Source: an uncultured Blastocatellia bacterium (GTDB taxonomy: Bacteria > Acidobacteriota > Blastocatellia > Chloracidobacteriales > Chloracidobacteriaceae). From it: DNA of 64,000 bases. Of the stretch, positions 35,029 through 43,707 are shown piece after piece. The stretch lies in contig CALGZC010000040.1 in the NCBI GenBank assembly GCA_937934745.1, forward strand, positions 62,001 to 126,000, read 5' to 3'. Both the position numbers and the translations under genes were made by a program. Each line of letters opens with the position of its first letter. The first letter of the stretch is position 1. The notes beneath the pieces were generated by a model, which was given only the letters and a program-made list of their open reading frames with translations, was not told where the DNA came from and made no database searches.

Positions 35029-36768
35029 CTAACCGGCCGACCAGGCAGGGAAGGCATGCGTTCCGGGAGTCGGCCGTTCAGACCGTTGTGTAACCGGCGC
35101 GTTGGCGTCCGGGTGCACCGGGGATTCGGCAAAGAGTAAGGCATCAATGGCGTTGAGAAGCGGTGCAAAGGTTGTCCGGTCCTGAGCAGCAATGGGAATC
35201 GCGTGGTAACGGGCGCAGAGAACGTGCACTTGCTCGGGCAGGAGAAGGTCAATCTTGTTGAAAACGAGTTGGCGCGGTAGGTGCAACAGCTCCAGTTGGG
35301 CCAGAATGTCCTCAACAACTGTGATGCGGCGCTCGTAGTCCGGCGTGGCAATGTCCACCAGATGGAGGAGCAAGTCGGAAGTTTCGATTTCCTCGAGTGT
35401 CGCTTTGAAGGCGGCCAACAGGGTCGGCGGTAAGTTACGGATAAAGCCAACGGTATCGTTGATGATGATGTCACGGTCATGCGGCAGACGCAGCCGGCGG
35501 CTTGTTGGGTCGAGCGTGGCAAACATCCGCCGTTCCGCAACGACCTCGCTGGAAGTCAGCGCATTGAGCAGCGTGGACTTCCCGGCATTCGTGTAGCCGA
35601 CAATCGAGACCACGGGCATCTGCCGCCGTTCGCGTTGTGCCCGCCGTGTTCGGCGCTGGCTGCGCAGTCCAACGATCAGCTGTTCGAGGTCGGCAATCCG
35701 GTCGCGGGCGCGGCGGCGATCCACTTCGAGCTTGGTTTCACCGGGGCCGCGCGCGCCAATACCGCCGGCCAATCGCGACATGTCGGCTCCGTGTCCTGCT
35801 AGCCGCGGCAGGAGGTATTTCAGTTGGGCAAGTTCAACCTGCACTTTCCCTTCACGGCTGCGGGCACGTTGGGCGAAAATATCTAGAATCAGTTGCGTGC
35901 GGTCGAGAATCTTCAGGTCGGTCGCCGCCTCAATGGTGCGCACCTGAGCCGGTGACAGGTCTTGGTCAAACAAGAGCACATCGGCTGCGTGCTGGAGGCT
36001 GCGAATGATGACTTCCTGGAGTTTGCCCTTACCGAGGAGCGTTTTAGGGTCAAGTTCGCGACGGCGCTGGATGAGCTTGTCCACAACAACGAGATCGCAG
36101 GATTCGGCCAGTTCAACCAGTTCGTCCAGGGCGGCTTCAGCGTCGGCAAGCGCGCCGGTCGTTACGACAACCAGCATTGCGCGGTCGCGCGTGTCGCGGG
36201 CATCACGGAGCTTGCGGGTGCGGGCAAATTCGGCTTCTAAGTTCTCTATCAAGTCAAGAAAATCAACCCGCAGCCGACTCGGGTGAACTTTGTCCAGATA
36301 CGCCCACGGCTCACGACTGCCGGCCAGTGCGTCTTCGGAGGCAGGTAGTAAGTGTGCCGCGTGAATCCACTCCGGTAAACCGTCGTCGTTGACCCGGATG
36401 ACACCCATTAGGTCCAGGCGCAGCAGGGCCAGGTCATTGAGGTCGTCGCGAGTAAGGCCGTCACCGGAAAGTTGGGTGTGCAGACAGCGTAAGCCGCGAA
36501 AGCGCCCCTGCCCGACGCGGACACGCTTGAGATCGGGAATCACAATGCCGCCCGCATCGCCGACGGTCACATACGCCACCTCGCCCTGCCGACTGATTAA
36601 CACACCAACCTGGCGGCGAATTTCGGCAGAAAGCTCGGTCATATGGCGCGCCAGCTCCGGGGTAATGATGTCGCGGGGCGGGACGCGGCGGCTGAGCAGT
36701 CGTTCCAGCCGTTTAATCTGACCGGATTTGAGACCCTGTATGTTACCTTCGAGCTTGGAAATAGGCAT
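35029..36768 (-). CDS. hflX: ribosome-associated GTPase HflX
   Basis: 579-residue HflX GTPase, which binds and splits stalled 70S ribosomes. It has the long N-terminal extension (GNIQGLKSGQIKRLERLLSR onward), the HflX domain (LIQRRRELDPKTLLGKGKLQE, FDQDLSPAQVRTIEAATD) and the glycine-rich GGIGARGPGETKLEVDRRR. The Ras-like G domain follows: G1 GYTNAGKST, G2 TLDPTSR, G3 NDTVGFIRNLP, G4 FNKIDLL. The start at 36768 has GGAGGA only one base before ATG, so the true start could be upstream in the open frame. It is divergent from cofG. Confidence 0.95.
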   Translation of the reverse strand: MPISKLEGNIQGLKSGQIKRLERLLSRRVPPRDIITPELARHMTELSAEIRRQVGVLISRQGEVAYVTVGDAGGIVIPDLKRVRVGQGRFRGLRCLHTQLSGDGLTRDDLNDLALLRLDLMGVIRVNDDGLPEWIHAAHLLPASEDALAGSREPWAYLDKVHPSRLRVDFLDLIENLEAEFARTRKLRDARDTRDRAMLVVVTTGALADAEAALDELVELAESCDLVVVDKLIQRRRELDPKTLLGKGKLQEVIIRSLQHAADVLLFDQDLSPAQVRTIEAATDLKILDRTQLILDIFAQRARSREGKVQVELAQLKYLLPRLAGHGADMSRLAGGIGARGPGETKLEVDRRRARDRIADLEQLIVGLRSQRRTRRAQRERRQMPVVSIVGYTNAGKSTLLNALTSSEVVAERRMFATLDPTSRRLRLPHDRDIIINDTVGFIRNLPPTLLAAFKATLEEIETSDLLLHLVDIATPDYERRITVVEDILAQLELLHLPRQLVFNKIDLLLPEQVHVLCARYHAIPIAAQDRTTFAPLLNAIDALLFAESPVHPDANAPVTQRSERPTPGTHAFPAWSAG

Positions 36769-36841
36769 TCCTCCCGTGTTTCGGCCGCCTTGCAACAACG
36801 GCCGGGATGGCAGCTCTGATTTCAGCATACGCGCGCCGAAG

Positions 36842-37936
36842 ATGGAAAGCAGGCACTGTGAGAGACAAGCCCGAACCCGGGAACAGCAGCCGGTTGCTGC
36901 TGCCGGTAACCAGCGTGTGGAAGTGGTCACGTACTCGCGCAGTATCACGTTTATCCCGACCTACACCTGCGCCTTTGCCTGTGGTTACTGCGCCTTTGCG
37001 CGACCGACCCCGCTTGCCCCGCTGTCTGCGGCCGAAACGTGCTTTGCACGGGGCGTCCGCGCCGGCTGTCGGGAAGTGCTGATCATGAGCGGCGAAGGCG
37101 TCATGGCTTTCCCTTGGATTCGGGCAGCGCTGTGGCGGTGGGGGTTTCGTGATTACCAGGACTACTTGTACGCCGTGTGTCGGCTGGCGCTGGAGCGAGG
37201 GCTGCTCCCACATGTCAACATCGGCAACCAATCCGAAGCGGCGTTGCGCCGTTTGCGCCCGGTGTGCGCCTCGATGGGGATGATGTTGGAGACGACGAAT
37301 GCCTTACTGCTGCAACAAGCTCCGCACCGGCACGCACCGAACAAGCATCCGCAGCGGCGCCTCGCGACGTTGGCGGCGGCCGGGCGTGCGCAGGTTCCCT
37401 TTACGACCGGCCTCCTGATCGGCATCGGTGAAACGTGGGACGACCGGCGGCGCTCGCTAGAAGCAATTGCCGAGCTGCACCAGCAGTACGGCCATATTCA
37501 GGAGGTCATCGTGCAGCCGTTGACGCCCCATCCGAGGACGACAATGGCCGCGTCTTGTGCGCCTGATCTGCCGACCTTGGTCGCTGTTGTCCAGATGGCG
37601 CGCGCCCTGTTGCCGGATGACGTTGTCATTCAGATTCCACCCAATCTCATCCCGGAGGCAGAGGGTCGGCGGCAATTGCTGCTGGCCGGTGCGCGTGATT
37701 TCGGCGGGATTTCACCGGAGCAGGATCACATCAACCCGCACGAACCTTGGCTGCCTCCCGAACACTACGCCGCCGAACTGGCCGCCTGGGGATTTGCGTT
37801 GCGTCCCCGTCTGGCCGTGTACCCACGGTTTCATACACCCGATTGGCTGGCACCGGAGGTGTATCGCCTGGTGACGGCCGTTGAGCAGCCACCCCTGTGC
37901 TCACCGGCCGGCATTACTCCGGCGCACGGCGTTTGA
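36842..37936 (+). CDS. cofG: 7,8-didemethyl-8-hydroxy-5-deazariboflavin synthase subunit CofG
   Basis: Radical-SAM enzyme that with CofH joins a tyrosine-derived unit to the pyrimidine precursor to form 8-HDF (F0), the chromophore of coenzyme F420 and of some photolyases. The iron-sulfur motif is CAFACGYCAF (C-x3-C-x2-C). The family segments MSGEGVMAFPWIR, HVNIGNQSEAALRRLRPV and FTTGLLIGIGET follow, and DFGGISPEQDHINPHEPWL lies near the C-terminus. The 364-residue size is plausible. Start chosen at ATG 36842; the frame extends upstream. No cofH, cofC or fbiA-type gene is in the window. Confidence 0.92.
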   Translation: MESRHCERQARTREQQPVAAAGNQRVEVVTYSRSITFIPTYTCAFACGYCAFARPTPLAPLSAAETCFARGVRAGCREVLIMSGEGVMAFPWIRAALWRWGFRDYQDYLYAVCRLALERGLLPHVNIGNQSEAALRRLRPVCASMGMMLETTNALLLQQAPHRHAPNKHPQRRLATLAAAGRAQVPFTTGLLIGIGETWDDRRRSLEAIAELHQQYGHIQEVIVQPLTPHPRTTMAASCAPDLPTLVAVVQMARALLPDDVVIQIPPNLIPEAEGRRQLLLAGARDFGGISPEQDHINPHEPWLPPEHYAAELAAWGFALRPRLAVYPRFHTPDWLAPEVYRLVTAVEQPPLCSPAGITPAHGV

Positions 37937-38133
37937 CCCGGTACGCGGCTGGCCCTGTTTTGGACAGCAGGCGACATCGGCAGGCAGAAACGGGCAGCGC
38001 ATCTGTGCGGTGTCGGCGGCAGAACTTCTGCCGCCGGCCGAAGCCGGTGTGTCAATTGGGGGCGTGACCGGATAGAGTATGCATAATGCTTGTACGTTTG
38101 CGTCTGTACTTTGCTGATGAGGGACACCGACCA

Positions 38134-39990
38134 ATGTGCGGTATTGTGGGTTATGTCGGAGCTAAGTCGGTTGTTGCCGTGCTCTTAGACGGACTCCGGC
38201 GGCTGGAATATCGCGGGTATGACTCGGCTGGGATTGCCGTCATTGCCGACGGACAGCTTGAAATCCGGCGTGCTTCCGGCAAGCTGTATAACTTGGAAGC
38301 CGCGATTCAGCGGGCGCCGCTGGAAGGTAGCTACGGCGTTGGCCACACCCGGTGGGCAACCCACGGCCGCCCAACCGAAGAAAACGCCCATCCACACCGT
38401 GACGCCAGCGGGCGCATCGTCGTTGTCCACAACGGCATCATTGAAAACTACCTGGCGCTCAAGCGGTCGCTGGAACAGCAAGGTCATACCTTTTTGACAC
38501 AGACCGATACTGAGGTGATCGCGCATCTCATCGGCCGGTATCGGCAGGCAAACCTCCCACTTGCCGCTGCCGTTCGGCGGGCGCTGAAGGACCTCGTCGG
38601 GATGTTTGCCATTGCCGCCGTCTCGGCCGACGAACCGAATACGATTGTTGCCGCGCGTTGCGGCCCGCCGGTCGTCGTTGGGCTAGGACAGGATGAAAAC
38701 TTTGTGGCGTCGGATGTGACGGCCATTCTGCACCATACGCGGGATGTGGTGTTTCTGGACGACGAACAGGTGGCCGTCATACAGGCCGACGGTGTGACCT
38801 TTACCGATTTTGCCGGGCGCACCCTCTCGCCCCTGGTGCAGCGCGTGATGTGGGATCCCGTGATGGCGGAAAAGGGTGGCTTCAAACACTTCATGCTCAA
38901 GGAAATCCATGAGCAGCCGCGTGCCGTCCGTGACACCTTGGCCGGGCGGGTGAGCCTCGATGAAGGTCGGGTATACCTCGATCCGATGGCCATTCCAGAT
39001 GAGGCCTGGCGAACGTTCAACCGCATCGTGATCACAGCCTGTGGTACAAGCTGGCATGCGGCGCTGTTGGGGAAGGTCATCATTGAAGAGCTGGCGCGCC
39101 TTCCGGTTGAGGTGGACTACGCGAGCGAGTTTCGTTACCGCAACCCACTCCTCGACAAACACACGTTGGTCGTCGTCATTACGCAATCCGGCGAAACGGC
39201 CGACACGGTGGCTGCCCTGCGGGTGGCTAAGCAACGCGGCTGCTCTACGCTGGCCATTTGCAACGTCCCAGGCTCGATGGCCGCGCGCGAAGCGCAGGCG
39301 GTTTTTCTAACCCACGCCGGGCCGGAAATCTCCGTTGCCTCGACCAAAGCGTTTACTTCCCAAATTGTTGCCCTGTATTTACTGGCGCTGCACCTTGGGC
39401 AATGCCGTGCGACTCTAACGCCCTCCGCTATCACACAGCACATTGAGCAGTTGCTGGCGCTCCCGACGAAACTGGAAGCGACGCTCGGACAGGAGGCGGC
39501 CGTGGCGGAGTTGTCTAAAGAATTTTTCCGCGCGTCTGACTTCCTCTACCTGGGACGTGGCGTCCATTTCCCGATTGCTCTTGAGGGAGCGCTAAAACTC
39601 AAGGAAATCAGCTACATTCACGCCGAGGGTTTCCCGGCCGGCGAAATGAAGCATGGGCCAAATGCGCTCATTGACGAACGGTTACCGGTCGTGATGCTGC
39701 TGCCGTGTGAGACCGGTAATCCGGCTTCCGAGGTGCGGTATGAGAAAACGCTGTCCAACCTTCAGGAAGTCAAGGCCCGCGATGGGCGCGTCATTGCAGT
39801 CGTGACCGAAGGGGATACGCAGGCGGCAGCGTTGGCCGAATATGCGATCACCATTCCTCCGGCGAGTGATCTCCTTGCCGCCGTGCTGGCCATTGTGCCA
39901 TTGCAGCTCCTGGCCTATCACATTGCCGTTCGACGTGGCTGTGATGTCGATCAGCCGCGTAATCTCGCCAAAAGCGTAACGGTTGAGTAG
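38134..39990 (+). CDS. glmS: glutamine-fructose-6-phosphate aminotransferase (isomerizing)
   Basis: Makes glucosamine-6-phosphate from fructose-6-phosphate and glutamine, the entry to peptidoglycan and lipid A amino sugars. The start must be ATG 38134, because the catalytic nucleophile is the cysteine right after Met (MCGIVGYVG); the frame upstream is not coding. The N-terminal glutaminase has [16 protein letters not shown] and HNGIIEN. Two SIS domains follow ([25 protein letters not shown]), with the C-terminal LAKSVTVE. The 618-residue length is normal. No glmS ribozyme signature was seen upstream. The ydcF-like gene begins 2 nt after the stop. Confidence 0.97.
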   Translation: MCGIVGYVGAKSVVAVLLDGLRRLEYRGYDSAGIAVIADGQLEIRRASGKLYNLEAAIQRAPLEGSYGVGHTRWATHGRPTEENAHPHRDASGRIVVVHNGIIENYLALKRSLEQQGHTFLTQTDTEVIAHLIGRYRQANLPLAAAVRRALKDLVGMFAIAAVSADEPNTIVAARCGPPVVVGLGQDENFVASDVTAILHHTRDVVFLDDEQVAVIQADGVTFTDFAGRTLSPLVQRVMWDPVMAEKGGFKHFMLKEIHEQPRAVRDTLAGRVSLDEGRVYLDPMAIPDEAWRTFNRIVITACGTSWHAALLGKVIIEELARLPVEVDYASEFRYRNPLLDKHTLVVVITQSGETADTVAALRVAKQRGCSTLAICNVPGSMAAREAQAVFLTHAGPEISVASTKAFTSQIVALYLLALHLGQCRATLTPSAITQHIEQLLALPTKLEATLGQEAAVAELSKEFFRASDFLYLGRGVHFPIALEGALKLKEISYIHAEGFPAGEMKHGPNALIDERLPVVMLLPCETGNPASEVRYEKTLSNLQEVKARDGRVIAVVTEGDTQAAALAEYAITIPPASDLLAAVLAIVPLQLLAYHIAVRRGCDVDQPRNLAKSVTVE

Positions 39991-39992
39991 GT

Positions 39993-40763
39993 GTGTTGTA
40001 CCTTGAGAAGTTCCTCGCACCGCTTTTTTTCCCCTTGTCGGTCGCCCTACTGGGGCTTGGCGCGGGCGTGGAATTGCTGTGGTTTTCGCCATGGCAGCGC
40101 GCCGGTAAAGTGATCGTGACGGTGGCTATGGGATTCCTCGCCCTGGCCGGTCACAGTTGGACGGCCAACGCCTTGTTGCGCCCGCTGGAGGATGGCCAAG
40201 CCGTGTTTGCCCCGACCGGCTTCGTGCCGGCTGAACGGCAAACGATTCGCTGGATTGTGGTGCTTGGCGGCGGTGCAACGGCGACGGCTGACCTCCCGCC
40301 GACGCAGTGTTTGTCCACTGCCTCGCTCCAGCGGCTTGTCGAGGGCATTCGCCGGCACCGGTTGCTGCCGGCGGCGCAGCTTGTGACCTCAGGTGGGGCA
40401 GTTTTTTCGGCGCGGCCAACGGGTGAGATCAGGCGCGATGCGGCCTGTGATCTGGGTGTTCCTCCAGAGCGCGTCATCGCTCAGCCGGCCGGACGCAACA
40501 CGGTTGAGGAAATTGCTGCCGTGGCATCCCTCGTCAGAGCAGAGCCATTCCTGCTGGTGACTTCTGCCACACACAGGCCACGCGCTCTGGCCGCCTGCCA
40601 GGCACAGGGGTTGCTCGCCCTGCCGGCCCCGACCGACTTCCAGGCAACGGATGACGACGGCGTTTGGACGCCGGGCGATGTCTATCCCAGCGCGGCGGCG
40701 CTTCATCAATCGGAACGGGCAACGTATGAGTACCTCGGCCGCTTGCGGGCGTGGATGCGGTAG
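39993..40763 (+). CDS. ElyC/SanA/YdcF family (DUF218) membrane protein
   Basis: 256 residues: two N-terminal transmembrane helices (about residues 8-25 and 37-56), then a DUF218 Rossmann-like domain with WIVVLGGGA, LVTSGGAVFS, AGRNTVEEIAAVASLV and LVTSATHRPRALAAC. Members such as E. coli ElyC affect peptidoglycan and envelope polysaccharide synthesis, which fits the coupling to glmS (GTG start 2 nt after the glmS stop). The biochemical activity is unknown. The 3' end overlaps the convergent VanZ-like gene by 58 nt. Confidence 0.88.
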   Translation: MLYLEKFLAPLFFPLSVALLGLGAGVELLWFSPWQRAGKVIVTVAMGFLALAGHSWTANALLRPLEDGQAVFAPTGFVPAERQTIRWIVVLGGGATATADLPPTQCLSTASLQRLVEGIRRHRLLPAAQLVTSGGAVFSARPTGEIRRDAACDLGVPPERVIAQPAGRNTVEEIAAVASLVRAEPFLLVTSATHRPRALAACQAQGLLALPAPTDFQATDDDGVWTPGDVYPSAAALHQSERATYEYLGRLRAWMR

Positions 40764-41230
40764 GTGTCTGCTTGAGCCGATTGACTGCGCCTGCTGCGTA
40801 CCCAGTACAGCAACCCGATCCCGGTCGCACTCAGTAGCACGCCGAGGCTGTCGAGCACGACATCGGCAACGGAGCTACTGCGCTCGGCCGTAAACGTTTG
40901 GCGCCACTCATCCAGCCCGGCATAGAGAATGGATACGAGGGCTGCGCCGGCCGTCGCCGCCCAGGGCCGCCAGTAGCCGGCGCGCCGGAAGGCGACATAC
41001 CACAGGAGGGCAAGTACCGCGTACTCGGCGACGTGACCGAGTTTGCGCACCACGAGATGGCATGTTTCTACGGTGTATGGGTCTGGATTCGGCAGGCACC
41101 GGTAGAGCCAGCTCCGGACCCAGGGCGTGGTGTTGCGCCAGGATAGCCAGTCGCTTGAGAACACAAAGATGGCTGCCATCCAACTGATGGGAAGCAACAG
41201 CCACCACCAGCGCCGTTTAGGATCGGTCAT
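40706..41230 (-). CDS. VanZ-like family membrane protein
   Basis: 174-residue protein with about four transmembrane helices and the VanZ pattern: FSSDWLSW early, VRKLGHVAEYAVLALL in the middle and LDEWRQTFTAERSSSVADVVLDSLG, containing the conserved DE(W/I)xQ...R...D..DVxxN/S motif. VanZ itself gives low-level teicoplanin resistance; most relatives have unknown roles. Its start overlaps the stop of the upstream SDR gene (ATGA). The last 58 nt overlap ydcF on the other strand. Confidence 0.86.
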   Translation of the reverse strand: MTDPKRRWWWLLLPISWMAAIFVFSSDWLSWRNTTPWVRSWLYRCLPNPDPYTVETCHLVVRKLGHVAEYAVLALLWYVAFRRAGYWRPWAATAGAALVSILYAGLDEWRQTFTAERSSSVADVVLDSLGVLLSATGIGLLYWVRSRRSQSAQADTYRIHARKRPRYSYVARSD

Positions 41231-41967
41231 AAGGAGAGCCGTTTGAAAATGGGTTCGGGAAGGCTCCGAATCACCAGCATGATGAAACGCCAGAAAAACG
41301 GCGTATACAGGTCGCCGTCGGCGCGCTCCAATGCGCGGACAATATCGCGCGCCACCCGTTCAGGGCTGGCGACGATGGGCGGTAATGATAGGCCATAAGT
41401 CATCGGCGTATCCACAATGCCCGGCTTAATGGTGACGACACGCACGCCTTTTTTGCACAGCCTTTGCCGAAGCCCCTGACAAAACACCGTGACGCCGGCC
41501 TTGGCCGAGCCATAGACGTAGTTGCTTTGGCGTCCGCGATCGCCTGCAACTGACGAGATGACGCCAATGACGCCCCGCCCCTGCGTTTCAAAGTAGTTTG
41601 CTGCGTGCGTCACGATGGACACCACACCGGTGTAGTTGGAGGCAATCATCGCTTCGGCCGCAGCCACATCGCGTTCGGCTTGTTTCTGGTCGGTGAGCGT
41701 CCCGAAAGCAACGAGTAGGCCGTCCAGTCGTTCGGCGCGGGCGATGACCGAAGCAAACACAGCCGCGTGGCTGGCCGTGTCGCAGGCGTCAAAGGCGACC
41801 GCAGCCGTTTGTACGCCGTACCGCAGATGGGTGTCGGCCGCAATGCGCTCGACCTCAGGGACGTTGCGGCCGGCCAGGATCAGTGCCGAGCCGCGTTGCG
41901 CCAGCTCCCGGATGACGGCGCGGGCAATGCCCGACGTGGCGCCAAAAATAGCGTAGGTGTGCGCCAT
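41227..41967 (-). CDS. short-chain dehydrogenase/reductase
   Basis: 246-residue NAD(P)-dependent oxidoreductase. The Rossmann motif is AIFGATSGIARAV, the catalytic SYK triad is visible as VISSVAGDRGRQSNYVYGSAKAG (Ser, Tyr, Lys), and IKPGIVDTPM follows. The hydrophobic C-terminus (FWRFIMLVIRSLPEPIF) resembles SDRs such as DprE2-type 2-ketosugar reductases, which act on lipid-linked sugars at the membrane. Substrate not assignable with certainty. It is 6 nt after the FAD oxidase and overlaps the VanZ-like gene by 4 nt. Confidence 0.88.
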   Translation of the reverse strand: MAHTYAIFGATSGIARAVIRELAQRGSALILAGRNVPEVERIAADTHLRYGVQTAAVAFDACDTASHAAVFASVIARAERLDGLLVAFGTLTDQKQAERDVAAAEAMIASNYTGVVSIVTHAANYFETQGRGVIGVISSVAGDRGRQSNYVYGSAKAGVTVFCQGLRQRLCKKGVRVVTIKPGIVDTPMTYGLSLPPIVASPERVARDIVRALERADGDLYTPFFWRFIMLVIRSLPEPIFKRLSL

Positions 41968-41973
41968 GACGCT

Positions 41974-43131
41974 CTAAATGACGGCCGTTTCGTGCAGCAA
42001 CTCGCCTTTGGCAAAGCGCTCAATAGAAAGCGGCGTCACGTCCAGCGTCCGCGATTCGCCGAACAGGATCATTTCCGCGATGGCCGTACCCATGGCAGGC
42101 GAATGCATAATGCCGTGTCCGCTAAAACCAGTACACACATAAAAACCTGTGATGTTCGGAACGGTTCCGACAATGGCGTGGTGGTCGGGTGAGATGTCAT
42201 AGAGGCCGCCCCAGCAGCGGCGGAGGTTGATCGAAGCATTTTCAAGGCAGGGAACACGTGGGAGCGCGCGCTCAATGATCGCGTCAATGAAGTCGGGATT
42301 GAAAGTTGTATCAAAACTTTCCGGTTCGTTCGGGTCAGCCCAGCCGAGCATCACCCCGTCGCCTTCCTTGCGCATGTAGCAGCCGGTGCTCAGGTCAACA
42401 AGCATGGGGAGTTCGCGCGGCAGCTCGTCAAATCGCTCTGTGGTCACAATTTGTCGTTTCGTTGGACGAATGGGGATGTCCACTCCCAGCTTCCGCCCCA
42501 CCAGGTGGGCCCAGGCGCCGGCCGCGTTCACGACGGTGCGTGTAGCAATGTGCCCCCGGTTGGTGACAACGCCCGTGATGCCATCCCGTTCAACGGTGAA
42601 GTCCAGAACCTCTGTTTCCAGCTCAATACGCGCACCCTGTTCACGAGCCTTGCGGTTGAAGCCCTGCATGATGCTGTACGGATCTACGAAACCGTCTGTT
42701 GGACAGTATGCGCCGCCGAGTACGTCTTCGACATAGAGTTGCGGGACGAGTTTGGCGATGTCCTCGCGGGTGAGCCATTCCACCGGCACCCCTTCTGCCC
42801 GCTGAAGGGCCATATTGCGCCGTAGGTAGTCCACATGCGTCGGTTCGGTGGCAATGAACAGATAGCCGTATTGCCGGTATTCCGGGTCTTGTCCGGTGAG
42901 TTCTTCAAAGTGGCTGAAAAACTCAATGGAAAACCGCGACATGCGGATGTTGACCGGGGTGGCAAACTGCTGACGGACGCCGCCAGCGCTACGTCCGGTT
43001 GAATGCTTGCCCTGAAAGTTTTCACGTTCGAGAATGAGCACATCGCGGCAACCATGCCGGGTGAGAAAGTAGGCGATGCTACAACCGATAACACCACCGC
43101 CAATGATGACAACCTCAGCTTGCTTGTGCAT
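41974..43131 (-). CDS. FAD-dependent amine/amino-acid oxidase (DAO family)
   Basis: 385-residue flavoprotein of the glycine oxidase / sarcosine oxidase beta-subunit group. It has the N-terminal dinucleotide motif VVIIGGGVIGCSIAYFL, RSAGGVRQQF, the conserved VVNAAGAWAHLVGRKLG and the C-terminal RCWGGLYDISPDHHAIVG with GFYVCTGFSGHGIMHSPAMG. It probably oxidises a secondary amine or D-amino acid with reduction of FAD. The substrate and electron acceptor are unknown. It is 52 nt after a tiny zinc protein and 6 nt before an SDR, so likely one transcript. Confidence 0.9.
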   Translation of the reverse strand: MHKQAEVVIIGGGVIGCSIAYFLTRHGCRDVLILERENFQGKHSTGRSAGGVRQQFATPVNIRMSRFSIEFFSHFEELTGQDPEYRQYGYLFIATEPTHVDYLRRNMALQRAEGVPVEWLTREDIAKLVPQLYVEDVLGGAYCPTDGFVDPYSIMQGFNRKAREQGARIELETEVLDFTVERDGITGVVTNRGHIATRTVVNAAGAWAHLVGRKLGVDIPIRPTKRQIVTTERFDELPRELPMLVDLSTGCYMRKEGDGVMLGWADPNEPESFDTTFNPDFIDAIIERALPRVPCLENASINLRRCWGGLYDISPDHHAIVGTVPNITGFYVCTGFSGHGIMHSPAMGTAIAEMILFGESRTLDVTPLSIERFAKGELLHETAVI

Positions 43132-43183
43132 ACGTCAGGGATTCGCCCCTCAGAACGGGTGATCGGCCGTGGCCGGTGAAGGA

Positions 43184-43363
43184 CTAAGCGTCCACATCCT
43201 CTTTTTCTCGTTCAAGTTCCTCAAAAAGATTGTCGTAGCAGGCTTGACACACGGCCCGGTACCCAAATTGCCGCACGACTTCTGCCAGTTCGGGAATGCG
43301 CGTAATGTCAAAAAGCTGTCGGGCGGGTTCATCGCAACAATCGCAGAAAGCTCGCGTAGGCAT
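43184..43363 (-). CDS. 59-residue zinc-ribbon-like protein
   Basis: A short ORF that reads ATG...TAG on the minus strand. The protein has a first cysteine group CDCCDE near residue 7-10 and a second pair CQAC at residues 39-42, separated by an amphipathic stretch (FDITRIPELAEVVRQFG), then an acidic helix (LFEELEREKEDVDA). The spacing suits a treble-clef or ribbon zinc site. No family recognised. It precedes the FAD oxidase by 52 nt in the same direction. A longer ORF in another frame across the same DNA has no comparable pattern. Confidence 0.7.
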   Translation of the reverse strand: MPTRAFCDCCDEPARQLFDITRIPELAEVVRQFGYRAVCQACYDNLFEELEREKEDVDA

Positions 43364-43707
43364 CGTTGTTTACCCTGGACAGAGAAGAAACACGGTGCAA
43401 CCGCCGGGCGGTCAGACCGAGCTGAAAACCAAAGTTGAGCTACTTGTGCGTTGGGCTTTGCTAAAGACAACCCCTGTCAAGAAGTGTAAAACAAAACTGG
43501 GTTCGATTGTGCGTAGCGTAACGTACCTTGCTGGCCTTGGTAAGGCCAACCGAGCCACATCTACGCAGACCGGCGTTGTTGTTCGCGCCGGACGGCACGG
43601 AAGCGGCCGCCGTCACAAGGCCGGTGGGTGAGTGCACGCAGCACAGCTCGGTACAGCACGCTCAACGCCGTCAAGCCGTTTAGGTAGGGGTGTCCCGCAG
43701 TGGTTCA
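43364..43707. other. intergenic stretch upstream of the zinc protein
   Basis: 344 nt without a supportable gene. A perfect 7-bp hairpin with a 3-nt loop (TGGCCTT/AAGGCCA) is at 43532-43548; no T-tract follows. TTGACA occurs on the minus strand around 43478-43483 but without a good -10 at the right distance. The region must contain the end of the amidohydrolase transcript and the promoter for the 59-residue protein operon. Confidence 0.35.

Noticed and set aside
37940-38133. glmS ribozyme upstream of glmS
   Set aside because: The 200 nt before the start lack the conserved ribozyme core as far as I can read, and such ribozymes are mostly in Firmicutes.
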